25,766 nucleotides of DNA from CAG-877 sp045125935 (GTDB lineage: Bacteria > Bacillota_I > Bacilli_A > RF39 > UBA660). Position 1 is the stretch's first letter; each line of letters starts with the position of its first letter. The stretch spans positions 1 to 25,766 of the forward strand of contig JBGVNW010000023.1 in NCBI GenBank assembly GCA_045125935.1, written 5' to 3'. A program made the translations under genes and the position numbers. The notes beneath the pieces were generated by a model. That model did not search any database. It was not told the origin of the DNA and worked only from the letters and a program-made list of their open reading frames with translations. This document shows, piece by piece, positions 8,155 through 15,713 of the stretch.

Positions 8155-8511
8155 TTAATTGTTATCTTTACTATCACTATTTTCAGACTTCATACTAGCA
8201 TACACCAACTTTTCAAGTTGAGACAATCTACGTAAAATATCAACGTTTGTAACTTCAACAGGTTCATTATTACGAATAACTTCCATACTTAACTTAGAAT
8301 TTCTAAGTTCTTGTTTCAAATTAACATTTTCAGCTAGTAAGTCAGCTTTTTCTTTTTCCAAATTACTAATAATTTCAAAGAACTGCTCGTAATCACCAAT
8401 AATTGTATCTAAATATTGATCAACTTCTTTTAAACGGTATCCACGCGTATCAATCCTAAATTCTTTTTTCAATATTTCTTCAGGAGAAAGCGTAATCTTA
8501 TTTTGATACAT
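8155..8511 (-). CDS. gpsB: Cell-cycle protein GpsB (DivIVA-domain)
   Basis: GpsB is a cytoplasmic, membrane-associated coiled-coil adaptor that moves PBP1 between side wall and septum. The 118-aa protein begins with a DivIVA/GpsB domain (residues about 8-70, with LSPEEILKKEFRIDTRGYRLKEVDQYL). It continues as a coiled coil (45-75), then has a short C-terminal helix QLEKLVYASM typical of the trimerising end. It is somewhat longer than B. subtilis GpsB (about 98 aa) and much shorter than DivIVA. The ATG at 8511 follows GGTGAT. The position beside rnpB and near recU and the PBP1 gene matches the Bacillus gpsB locus, and PBP1 is its known partner. Confidence 0.9.
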   Translation of the reverse strand: MYQNKITLSPEEILKKEFRIDTRGYRLKEVDQYLDTIIGDYEQFFEIISNLEKEKADLLAENVNLKQELRNSKLSMEVIRNNEPVEVTNVDILRRLSQLEKLVYASMKSENSDSKDNN

Positions 8512-8548
8512 TTTATCACCAATCCCTTACAGTAATATTATGTCATTT

Positions 8549-8656
8549 TTAGTCATATTTGTCAATTGCTAACATACCTACTACATATGATATTTTAATA
8601 CTCCTTGTATTATCAACCATCCTATTAATTAATCTTATAACTTCTAATCCATTCAT
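8549..8656 (-). CDS. Possible 35-aa small protein upstream of gpsB
   Basis: An ATG at 8656 opens a 35-codon frame ending in TAA at 8549. The product begins MNGLEVIRLINRMVDN and ends AIDKYD. GGTGAT lies 4 bases upstream of the ATG, the same kind and spacing of site used by gpsB (GGTGATAAAATG) and recU. It is co-directional with gpsB and ends 37 bases before its start. A mixed hydrophobic/charged composition is visible but no family is recognised. It could be a leader peptide, a small structural protein or a chance frame. Confidence 0.4.
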   Translation of the reverse strand: MNGLEVIRLINRMVDNTRSIKISYVVGMLAIDKYD

Positions 8657-8749
8657 TATAATCACCACTATTATAATAATACAAAAAAATACAAAAATCA
8701 GACATTCGACAATAATAGATAAAATTAGTTAATAAATCTGCCCAAATTA

Positions 8750-8778
8750 TAGAAAATTTTCAACAAATATAGTATAAT
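8750..8778 (+). promoter_or_regulatory. SigA-type promoter of recU-PBP1
   Basis: A -35-like TAGAAA (8750-8755) and a perfect -10 TATAAT (8773-8778) are separated by 17 bases. Transcription would start near 8785, just at the AGGTGAT ribosome binding site, so the leader before the ATG at 8796 would be only about 11 nt. Confidence 0.6.
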
Positions 8779-8795
8779 GAATGATAGGTGATGAG

Positions 8796-9371
8796 ATGAA
8801 CTACCCGGGTGGAATAAGGAAAGAAAAAACAACTATTGTACATGAAACTAGCTATAGTAATAGAGGTATGGTTTTAGAAAATGAACTTAATATTTCCAAT
8901 GAGTATTACAAATCAATAGATAAAGCCTACATCTATAAAAAACCTACTCCTGTAAAAATAACAAAAGTAGATTATCCATCACGTGATAAAGCTGTAATTA
9001 CACAAGGATACTTTACAGTACCATCAACAACAGATTATAACGGATTATACAAAGGCAAATATATTGATTTTGAAGCTAAAGAAACAAAAAGTACAACTTC
9101 ATTTGCTTTAAGTAATATCCATGAACATCAAATAGAACATTTAAAAAATATTGATAGACATCAGGGAATTGCTTTTGTAATAGTTAGATTTACACATTTA
9201 AATAAAACTTTTTTACTCATGGCTCAAGACTTAATAGACTTTGTTTCAAAAGAAGAAAGAAAATCTATACCATTAAGTTATTTTGAAGAAAAAGCATATC
9301 CTATAAAGGATGGATATACACCAAGATTAGACTATTTAAAAGTAATTGACCAAATAATCGGAGGTATTTAA
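8796..9371 (+). CDS. recU: Holliday junction resolvase RecU
   Basis: RecU resolves four-way DNA junctions during recombination and chromosome segregation. The start is placed at the ATG at 8796 (191 aa, MNYPGGIRKE...) because AGGTGAT lies 3 bases upstream and the N-terminus then aligns with the B. subtilis start MIRYPNG; the in-frame ATG at 8781 has no ribosome binding site. The conserved SYSNRGM..LE segment, KKPTPVKITKVDYP, STTDYNGLYKGKYIDFEAKET (catalytic Asp/Glu/Lys core), HQIEHLKNI and AYPIKDGYTPRLDY are all present. The PBP1 gene follows after a single base, with its GGAGG site inside the recU end, so the two are one operon, as in Bacillus. Confidence 0.95.
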   Translation: MNYPGGIRKEKTTIVHETSYSNRGMVLENELNISNEYYKSIDKAYIYKKPTPVKITKVDYPSRDKAVITQGYFTVPSTTDYNGLYKGKYIDFEAKETKSTTSFALSNIHEHQIEHLKNIDRHQGIAFVIVRFTHLNKTFLLMAQDLIDFVSKEERKSIPLSYFEEKAYPIKDGYTPRLDYLKVIDQIIGGI

Positions 9372-9372
9372 T

Positions 9373-12300
9373 ATGAACAATAAAAAAGAAATAAAAAAGA
9401 CAAATACAAGTAAAACAAACAGCTCCAGTTCAAATAATAACACTAAAAAACAAGCAACAACACAAGCAAAAAACAAAGCAAAACAACAAGCAACAACAAA
9501 AAAGACTGTCTCAAAAACAAAAAGTAATACACCAAGTTCTAAAAATATAAAAGCACGAGTACAAAAAAGAGACACAAAACAAGATAAGAATGCCAAGCTA
9601 GCTTGTACAATAGCAATAATATTAGTAATTATATTATTCTACTTCTTATTTGATTGGATTTTTGCTTTAATAACTGTTGTTGGTATTGCTATGATAATTG
9701 GATTAGCACAATTAATAAAAAAATGCAAAGGAAAAAGATCTGAAAAAGTATTAAAAGTTTTATTAATTTTATGTCTAATAATTGCAATAATTGGTGTAAG
9801 TGGATTCACAGCATTCATGCTATATGTAAAAAAAGTAGCCGACCCAATATATGATGTTGAAAAACTTGAAACACCAGAAAACACAACATTCCTAGATATC
9901 AATAATATGGAATACGCAAAATTAGGAACTGAAGTACGTGAAAAAGTAACATATGATGAACTACCACAAGTTTTAATCGATGCAATCGTCGCAACAGAAG
10001 ATTCAAGATTCTATCAACATAATGGATTTGATGCTCCTCGTTTTATAAAAGCAGCAATCGGTCAAGTATTAGGAAATTCTGACGCTGGTGGTGCTTCAAC
10101 AATTACAATGCAAGTTGTTAAAAATACATTTGCAGTTGGAGAAGACGGAACAATCGCATCAAGTGGTATTGAAGGAATTGCTCGTAAATTTCAAGATATC
10201 TACTTATCAATTTTTAAACTAGAAAAAGAAGCTACTAAAGAAAAAATAATTGAATATTATGTAAATAACCACTATTTAGGTGGAAACATCTATGGTGTCC
10301 AAGAAGCTGCAGAAACATACTTTGGCAAAGATGTTAGCGAATTAAATTTAAGTGAAGCAGCAATAATTGCTGGTATGTTTAAATCACCAAGCTACTATAG
10401 ACCAACAGTTTATCCAGAACATGCAGAAGATAGACGTGCAACAGTTTTATACTTAATGAAACGTCACGGATATATAACAGCTGAAGAAGAAGCACTAGCT
10501 AATAGTATTCCTGTTGAATCATTAACTGCTGAAGCAACAAGTACAAACAATAGTGAATATCAAGGCTATATTGATACCGTAGTTGATGAAATAGCAAATA
10601 AGTATGGAATAAATGCATATACTACTCCACTTCTTGTATATACAAACCTTGATAGAACAAAACAAGCTGCAGTAAACAGTGTCATGAATGGAGAATCATA
10701 TAATTGGATCGATGACAAAGTACAAGCAGGTGTTTCTGTTTTAGATAGTCAAACTGGAAAAATTTTAGCAATTGGAAATGGTCGTAATGTAAACGGAAGA
10801 ACAGCTTCAAGATTAGATCAGCTAAACTATGCTACAGAAATAACAAGACAACCCGGATCAACCGCAAAACCAATATTTGATTATGGTCCAGGTATTGAAT
10901 ATAATAACTGGTCAACATATACCCTATTTGATGATTCAGCATATACATACTCAAATGGACGCTCTATCAAAAACTGGGATAATGGCTATTTTGGAACTAT
11001 CACAATGCGTAGAGCCCTATCTACATCACGTAACATCCCAGCATTAAAAGCATTCCAACAAGTTGATAATGATAAAATAAAAGAATTTGTAACAAACCTA
11101 GGTATAACGCCTGAAATTTGTTCATCAGGATATAGTTACGATAAAGAACTTGACTTATGTGTAAATAATAAAGATGAAAATGATACAGTAAAACCTTCAA
11201 AACTTCATGAAGCACATTCAATCGGTTCATTTGAACCAGGAACAAACCCACTAGAAATGAGTGCTGCATACGCCGCTTTCTCAAATGGTGGCACATATAA
11301 TGAACCATATAGTGTTAGTAAAATTGTTTTCAAATCAACAGGTGAAGAAATTGTACATGAAGAAAATTCAAATCAAGCAATGTCAGATGCAACAGCCTTT
11401 ATGATTACAAGTATGCTACAAGACGTTGCCCTAACAGGCGGAACACCAAAGAATGTTGCTTGTAAAACAGGAACTACAAACTTTGATTCAACAATAATGG
11501 CCTCAGAAAATTTACCAAGTGATGCTATCAGAGATTCATGGATAGTAGGATACTCAACTAAAACAGTTATTGCTCTATGGTATGGATATGACGATATCGA
11601 AAGTGGAGTCCTACACAACGTCCCAGCAACAATTCAAAAAGATTATATTTTTAAAGCCTTAATTAATGCAGGAGCAATGGAATCTAATAGAGAAGCATTC
11701 GTACAACCATCAAGTGTATCAAAAGTTGCAGTAGTTAAAGGTAGTGATCCTCCAAAACTTCCTGGCTCTTACACTGGAGAAGTAGTATACGAATACTTCA
11801 AAAAAGGTTATGAACCAGATGAAGTATATGAAGAAGAAAAACTAGAAAAACCTGAAAACTTTAAAGCAACATACAACAAAACAACTAAGAAAGTAACATT
11901 AACTTGGGACAAAGTTGATCAAGGAAATACCGCTGATAAAGATTATGGAACATTCGGTTATAATATTTATCTAGGTTCAACATTAATTGGATTTACAGAA
12001 AAAACAACATACACATACACACCAAAAGATACACCTTATGGTACATATAAAGTAATCGCAGCGTACAAAGGATATTCCGGAGTACAAAGTGAAGCTGCAA
12101 CATACAAACTAGAAGAGAAAACTGAACAAGAAGAAATTAAAGAAAAATTAAAACTTTCATATACTGGTAGTACAATAATTCCAAGTAATTCGGCATTAAC
12201 ACTTGATTTAAATAAATTCGTTGTTAAATATGATAATAAAGAAGTAACAGCAACAATAAAATCATGTAGTCCAATGCAAATTAGTGTTGCTGGAAAAGCA

Positions 12301-12444
12301 TATATCTTATGTACAATAAATTATGATGATAATGACTATGCATTAAGTACAGCTATTGAAACAACAAAAGAAACAACCACTCCAACAACACCAAATACAC
12401 CGGAAGAAGAAAATAAAGAAGAGGAAACTCCAAAAACCGAATAA
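9373..12444 (+). CDS. ponA: Class A penicillin-binding protein (PBP1)
   Basis: This bifunctional glycosyltransferase/transpeptidase polymerises and cross-links peptidoglycan. The 1023-aa protein opens with a K/T/N/Q-rich cytoplasmic tail (1-75). Three hydrophobic segments follow (about 77-93, 95-115, 127-152), where most class A enzymes have one. The glycosyltransferase domain has E209 in EDSRF and GGASTITMQ at 239-247. The transpeptidase domain has S496 in the motif STAK, SRN at 552-554 and KTG at 698-700. After it come a fibronectin-III-like domain (about 851-935), a second beta-type segment with two Cys, and a T/E/P-rich tail. An insertion with Cys583 and Cys596 lies between SRN and KTG. 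GpsB, its usual partner, is encoded nearby. Confidence 0.93.
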   Translation: MNNKKEIKKTNTSKTNSSSSNNNTKKQATTQAKNKAKQQATTKKTVSKTKSNTPSSKNIKARVQKRDTKQDKNAKLACTIAIILVIILFYFLFDWIFALITVVGIAMIIGLAQLIKKCKGKRSEKVLKVLLILCLIIAIIGVSGFTAFMLYVKKVADPIYDVEKLETPENTTFLDINNMEYAKLGTEVREKVTYDELPQVLIDAIVATEDSRFYQHNGFDAPRFIKAAIGQVLGNSDAGGASTITMQVVKNTFAVGEDGTIASSGIEGIARKFQDIYLSIFKLEKEATKEKIIEYYVNNHYLGGNIYGVQEAAETYFGKDVSELNLSEAAIIAGMFKSPSYYRPTVYPEHAEDRRATVLYLMKRHGYITAEEEALANSIPVESLTAEATSTNNSEYQGYIDTVVDEIANKYGINAYTTPLLVYTNLDRTKQAAVNSVMNGESYNWIDDKVQAGVSVLDSQTGKILAIGNGRNVNGRTASRLDQLNYATEITRQPGSTAKPIFDYGPGIEYNNWSTYTLFDDSAYTYSNGRSIKNWDNGYFGTITMRRALSTSRNIPALKAFQQVDNDKIKEFVTNLGITPEICSSGYSYDKELDLCVNNKDENDTVKPSKLHEAHSIGSFEPGTNPLEMSAAYAAFSNGGTYNEPYSVSKIVFKSTGEEIVHEENSNQAMSDATAFMITSMLQDVALTGGTPKNVACKTGTTNFDSTIMASENLPSDAIRDSWIVGYSTKTVIALWYGYDDIESGVLHNVPATIQKDYIFKALINAGAMESNREAFVQPSSVSKVAVVKGSDPPKLPGSYTGEVVYEYFKKGYEPDEVYEEEKLEKPENFKATYNKTTKKVTLTWDKVDQGNTADKDYGTFGYNIYLGSTLIGFTEKTTYTYTPKDTPYGTYKVIAAYKGYSGVQSEAATYKLEEKTEQEEIKEKLKLSYTGSTIIPSNSALTLDLNKFVVKYDNKEVTATIKSCSPMQISVAGKAYILCTINYDDNDYALSTAIETTKETTTPTTPNTPEEENKEEETPKTE

Positions 12445-12446
12445 AC

Positions 12447-12479
12447 AAAAAATGAGAAATTAAATTCTCATTTTTTTTT
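12447..12479 (+). terminator. Bidirectional terminator between PBP1 gene and nth
   Basis: The stem AAAAAATGAGAA/TTCTCATTTTTT (12447-12458 with 12465-12476) has a 6-base loop and runs of A before and T after, so it can stop transcripts from both sides. The nth stop codon (TGA) lies within it. Confidence 0.85.
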
Positions 12480-13082
12480 GCATATATCAGCCAACCTGCA
12501 TTCACTACACATAGGTTTAATTGCCTTACAATGATATCTACCAAATAATACCAACTGTAAATGTCTTCTAGCCCATGTATCCTTCGAAAACTTTTTCATT
12601 AACTTATTCTCTACTTTACGAACATCATCATTTTTAGAAGCAAGACCAAGTCTCTTAGAAACTCTTTCAACATGTGTATCAACCGCAATTGCAGGCTCTC
12701 TATAAAATTCACTTAAAAAGACATTTGCAGTCTTTCTACCAACCCCGGGAAAACTCTCCAAAATAGTCCTATCTCTTGGAACAACTCCATCATATTCCTC
12801 ATCAAGTCTTTTTGCAATTTCCTTAATATAACCAGACTTCTTTCTAAAAGAACCAACTGGTCTAATAATATCTTCCAAATCTTCATTAGAAGCGTTCTTT
12901 AACTTATCTAAACTAGGATACTTCTCAAATATAATTGGAGTAACTAAATTGACCCTCTTATCAGTAGACTGCGCACTCAATACAACAGCCATCAACAACT
13001 CATAATCCTTACTATAATTAAGTTCACACTTAGGATTAGGATATAAATAGTCTAAATACTCTTCTATTCTATTCGTCATCAT
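12468..13082 (-). CDS. nth: Endonuclease III
   Basis: This DNA glycosylase/AP lyase removes oxidised pyrimidines in base excision repair. The product is about 204 aa. The helix-hairpin-helix FPGVGRKTANVFL carries the catalytic Lys, and the Asp of IAVDTHVERVSKRL is the second catalytic residue. The C-terminus has the iron-sulphur ligand pattern C-x6-C-x2-C-x5-C (YHCKAIKPMCSECRLADIC). Two adjacent ATG codons (13082 and 13079) are possible starts; the upstream TTG in frame is unlikely. The start overlaps the end of dnaD by 14 bases, implying coupled translation. The dnaD-nth pair is conserved in Bacillus. The stop is TGA. Confidence 0.95.
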   Translation of the reverse strand: MMTNRIEEYLDYLYPNPKCELNYSKDYELLMAVVLSAQSTDKRVNLVTPIIFEKYPSLDKLKNASNEDLEDIIRPVGSFRKKSGYIKEIAKRLDEEYDGVVPRDRTILESFPGVGRKTANVFLSEFYREPAIAVDTHVERVSKRLGLASKNDDVRKVENKLMKKFSKDTWARRHLQLVLFGRYHCKAIKPMCSECRLADICKKK

Positions 13083-13740
13083 CAAACCAATTCCATTCAA
13101 CTATTTCCAAATCAACCTCTGCTTCAGCCTCTTTTACCTTATTACGTTTTTTCCTATTAGCCTCAACGTCCTTAACAGTCTTTATACCTAATTTTCCCCA
13201 TTCATATAAAATCTTATCTATATAACGTAAATTAGATACACCATTAAAGGTCGCTTCTTTAATAGCTTCCTTTATTAATTCCTCACTCATATCACCATCA
13301 AGCCAAGCCTTAATAATCTCATACTCAATTGGACTCAACGTCCTACCAAATTCTTTTTCTATAATTTCAAATATATTTGAATTTTCACTCTTAGATATTT
13401 GATTAGCTTCTTCCATCGTCATAAGTGATAATTTATTATAAAAATCATCAAGTAAAACAACTTCCTCCATAAGCCCCTTTTCATTCTTAACAACTTCAAC
13501 TCTTATAAGTTTCTTATCAGTTAATACCCCAATATATCCCATTACCTCAGTAAGTTCCATATTTAACTCTTCTGTAAATTTTAAGGGATTAAATAATGAA
13601 TTATTACCAAGATTATATAAATACATCAAAAAAACAAATTCATCCATTTTTAAGTTCAATTTCTTATAAGATTGTAATATAAAAAGAGGAATAACTAAAT
13701 GACCTTGTTTTAATACAGAAACTAGTTTTGATCCTTTCAT
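13069..13740 (-). CDS. dnaD: DNA replication initiation protein DnaD
   Basis: DnaD is a primosome protein that remodels origin DNA and helps load the replicative helicase. The start chosen is the ATG at 13740 (223 aa, MKGSKLVSVLKQGHLVIP...), preceded by GGGGATGAT; an in-frame upstream ATG adds nine residues and lacks a ribosome binding site. The N-terminal winged-helix domain spans about 1-110. The C-terminal DnaD/DnaB_2 domain follows, with the recognisable RTLSPIEYEIIKAW and YIDKILYEWGKLGIKT blocks. A basic stretch and an acidic end (WNWFDDDE) close the protein. It overlaps nth by 14 bases. Confidence 0.93.
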   Translation of the reverse strand: MKGSKLVSVLKQGHLVIPLFILQSYKKLNLKMDEFVFLMYLYNLGNNSLFNPLKFTEELNMELTEVMGYIGVLTDKKLIRVEVVKNEKGLMEEVVLLDDFYNKLSLMTMEEANQISKSENSNIFEIIEKEFGRTLSPIEYEIIKAWLDGDMSEELIKEAIKEATFNGVSNLRYIDKILYEWGKLGIKTVKDVEANRKKRNKVKEAEAEVDLEIVEWNWFDDDE

Positions 13741-13808
13741 CTTATCATCCCCAATCGATATGCACATATAATATCATAAAATTAAAATTACTTCTATATT
13801 CTATTATA

Positions 13809-14903
13809 TTAATCTTTATACTTATCAACTACATATTTTAAAATAGATTCCTTTTCATTTACTAATTTTCTATATAGAATATTATAAATAATATCATCAT
13901 AAATACTACTCAAATACCCCCCTGGTTCCTTATTTAAAGCACCTGTAATATCTTCACATTCAATATCTAAATCACTCTTAGAATGAATCACTAATGCTGC
14001 ATAAGACTCTGTAATTTCTCGTTTATCCATTCCTTTTATATCTCCTGCTACACTATTAACATATAATCCATATTTATATAATGCCATTGGATCTAAATTA
14101 TTTAGTTCTAAGGCTTTATTAACATTCTTTATTAATTCCAACTCATTACTAGAAAATGGATATTTATCAACTACATTTAGTACACTCCAAGCCGAAATAG
14201 AGCTGTCTATATGCTTAATATCTTTCAATCTATCAAGTTCAAGTTCTACATCTAATCCAAGCTCTAATAACAACCTAACACCATCCATATTATTACTGCA
14301 ACTAAATATTCTATCAAGCTCACTTTTCTTACGATAATAAGACAAATTTTTCAATAAATGCTTAGTATTTTTAATACCATCAATAACAGATTCGTCTAAT
14401 TTAAAACCTAAGCTAGTCGCAAATCGAACAGCTCGCAAAATACGCAAGCAATCCTCTTCAAACCTCTCAGCAGGTTCCCCAATAGTTTTAATAACTTTAT
14501 TATCTATATCTACCCTACCACCAAGTAAATCAATAATATGACCTTCTTCATTCATACAAAGAGCATTAATTGTAAAATCACGTCTTAATAAATCTTCATA
14601 TAAATCATCTATATATTCTATTTTATCCGGTCTACGATTATCTATATAATTAATTTCTCTTCTAAAAGTAGTTATTTCAAATAATACACCATTCTTTATA
14701 ACAGTAACAGAACCATAATCCTCTGTCGGTAAACAACTATCTTCAAATATTTCTTTTATTTCTTTTGGAGTGGCATTAGTAGCAATATCTATATCATTAG
14801 ATTCTATACCCAGTATACGATCTCTTACAAATCCTCCAACTATATATGATTCATATCCATGTGAATTAATTTCTTTAAGTACTTTTAAAGCTAATTGTAA
14901 CAA
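13809..14903 (-). CDS. cca: CCA-adding tRNA nucleotidyltransferase
   Basis: This enzyme builds or repairs the 3' CCA of tRNAs without a template. It belongs to the class II nucleotidyltransferases: GGFVRD at residues 23-28, the metal-binding pair DID at 37-39, RRDFTINAL at 107-115 and RILRAVRF at 154-161. I place the start at TTG (14903, 364 aa) because GGTGAT sits 4 bases upstream. The frame can be extended to 14972, but this would begin at the edge of the hup terminator and add a hydrophobic leader not expected for this cytosolic enzyme. The sequence alone does not show whether it adds all of CCA or only part; no second copy is in the window. Confidence 0.92.
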   Translation of the reverse strand: MLQLALKVLKEINSHGYESYIVGGFVRDRILGIESNDIDIATNATPKEIKEIFEDSCLPTEDYGSVTVIKNGVLFEITTFRREINYIDNRRPDKIEYIDDLYEDLLRRDFTINALCMNEEGHIIDLLGGRVDIDNKVIKTIGEPAERFEEDCLRILRAVRFATSLGFKLDESVIDGIKNTKHLLKNLSYYRKKSELDRIFSCSNNMDGVRLLLELGLDVELELDRLKDIKHIDSSISAWSVLNVVDKYPFSSNELELIKNVNKALELNNLDPMALYKYGLYVNSVAGDIKGMDKREITESYAALVIHSKSDLDIECEDITGALNKEPGGYLSSIYDDIIYNILYRKLVNEKESILKYVVDKYKD

Positions 14904-14968
14904 TTTTATCACCAATATCTTTCCAAATATTATTATATCAAAATAAACCAAAACTAACAACCTAAGCC

Positions 14969-14995
14969 CCAAAAAAAAGAACCTAAAAAGGTTCT
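14969..14995 (-). terminator. Rho-independent terminator of hup
   Basis: The stem AGAACC/GGTTCT (14990-14995 with 14978-14983) has a 6-base loop and is followed on the minus strand by eight T. It lies just past the hup stop, before cca. Confidence 0.85.
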
Positions 14996-15003
14996 ACAAC
15001 AAA

Positions 15004-15276
15004 CTAGTTTACAGCGTCTTTTAATGCAGTACCAGGTTTGAAAGTAACAGCTTTTCTAGCTGCAATCTTAACTGTTTCACCAGTTCTAGGATTACGTCCT
15101 TCACGAGCAGCTCTTTCAGATACTCCGAAAGTTCCAAAACCAACTAGTGGTACTTTATCTCCTTTTACTAAAGCTTCAGTAATAGCTGCAAATGTAGCAT
15201 CGATAGCTTTAGTAGCATCAGTTTTTGTTAATCCTGCTGCAGCTGCAACAGCTTCTACTAATTCAACTTTTTTCAT
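15004..15276 (-). CDS. hup: Nucleoid protein HU
   Basis: HU is the abundant histone-like DNA-bending dimer. The 90-aa form starts at the ATG at 15276 (MKKVELVEAVAAAAGL...) after a GGGAGG site; longer in-frame extensions run through the leader and can be rejected. The DNA-binding arm signature GFGTFGVSERAAREGRNPRTGE and the end FKPGTALKDAVN are typical, and full length is reached. Codons are visibly more G+C-rich than in the neighbours, which fits high expression. It has a promoter with a 19-bp palindrome at the predicted start of transcription and its own terminator. In B. subtilis the HU gene lies near spoIVA and der; all three also occur here within about 5 kb. Confidence 0.97.
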   Translation of the reverse strand: MKKVELVEAVAAAAGLTKTDATKAIDATFAAITEALVKGDKVPLVGFGTFGVSERAAREGRNPRTGETVKIAARKAVTFKPGTALKDAVN

Positions 15277-15300
15277 TAAATTATACCTCCCATTATTGAT

Positions 15301-15319
15301 TAAGCATAAGTTATGCTTA
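15301..15319 (-). repeat. Perfect 19-bp palindrome in the hup leader
   Basis: TAAGCATAA and TTATGCTTA are exact inverted copies around one central base. In the transcript they can fold as a 7-bp stem with a 5-base loop. The predicted transcription start (about 15320) places this at the very 5' end of the hup mRNA, about 25 bases ahead of the start codon. Confidence 0.8.
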
Positions 15320-15326
15320 CATATCA

Positions 15327-15355
15327 AATCTAACATGAAATATACTAAATTGCAA
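15327..15355 (-). promoter_or_regulatory. SigA-type promoter of hup
   Basis: Minus strand: -35 box TTGCAA (15355-15350), 17-base spacer, -10-like TAGATT (15332-15327). It lies between the end of the 109-aa membrane-protein gene and hup. Confidence 0.55.
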
Positions 15356-15381
15356 GAAATATCAATAAAATTTACAACTAT

Positions 15382-15711
15382 TTACTTCATTCTAGCAACA
15401 ATATCAGTAAGTAAAGATATAATATGACCGATTGCAAAGAAAAATAAACATACTAAGAAACTTCCAAACCAGAATAAAATTGTTAAAAAGAAATTAAATT
15501 CTGTTGAAATACATATATCAGTATACAAAGAAGCATTAGTACAAGTAGGAAATAAATTACCAAGAATAACACCAAAAACTAAGCAAATAAGATATGTAAC
15601 TATTGCGAACTTTTGATACCAATTAAACTCGTACTTACCCACTTCTTTTTCAATTGTTTTAAATCTTGGAAGCCCCTTTTTAGCTGCCTCAATCTCTTCA
15701 AACATATTCAC
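15382..15711 (-). CDS. Two-helix membrane protein of unknown function
   Basis: The 109-aa product has a polar, K/E-rich N-terminus, a hydrophobic helix at 34-52, a loop of about 20 residues with two Cys (57 and 67), and a second helix at 73-98. The Cys-bearing loop would face outside if both ends are cytoplasmic, and could form a disulphide. The start is uncertain: GTG at 15711, two bases after the stop of the upstream gene and about 10 bases after GGGGG, or ATG at 15705. The close spacing shows an operon with the 315-aa membrane protein. I do not recognise the family. Confidence 0.75.
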   Translation of the reverse strand: MNMFEEIEAAKKGLPRFKTIEKEVGKYEFNWYQKFAIVTYLICLVFGVILGNLFPTCTNASLYTDICISTEFNFFLTILFWFGSFLVCLFFFAIGHIISLLTDIVARMK

Positions 15712-15713
15712 TG

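Noticed and set aside
8670..8675. TATAAT as promoter of the 35-codon ORF
   Set aside because: It lies so near the GGTGAT site that transcription would begin inside the Shine-Dalgarno sequence; kept only as a remark.
9336..9596. Hydrophobic 86-codon minus-strand frame
   Set aside because: It is antisense to the K/T/N-rich N-terminus of PBP1; poly-Lys codons read backwards give Phe and Leu.
14904..14972. Longer N-terminus of Cca with a hydrophobic leader
   Set aside because: It would start at the edge of the hup terminator without a ribosome binding site and is not expected in a cytosolic enzyme; TTG at 14903 with GGTGAT fits better.
15038..15427. 129-codon open frame on the plus strand across hup
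   Set aside because: It is antisense to the clearly coding hup gene, has no ribosome binding site, and reflects the Ala-rich codons of HU read backwards.
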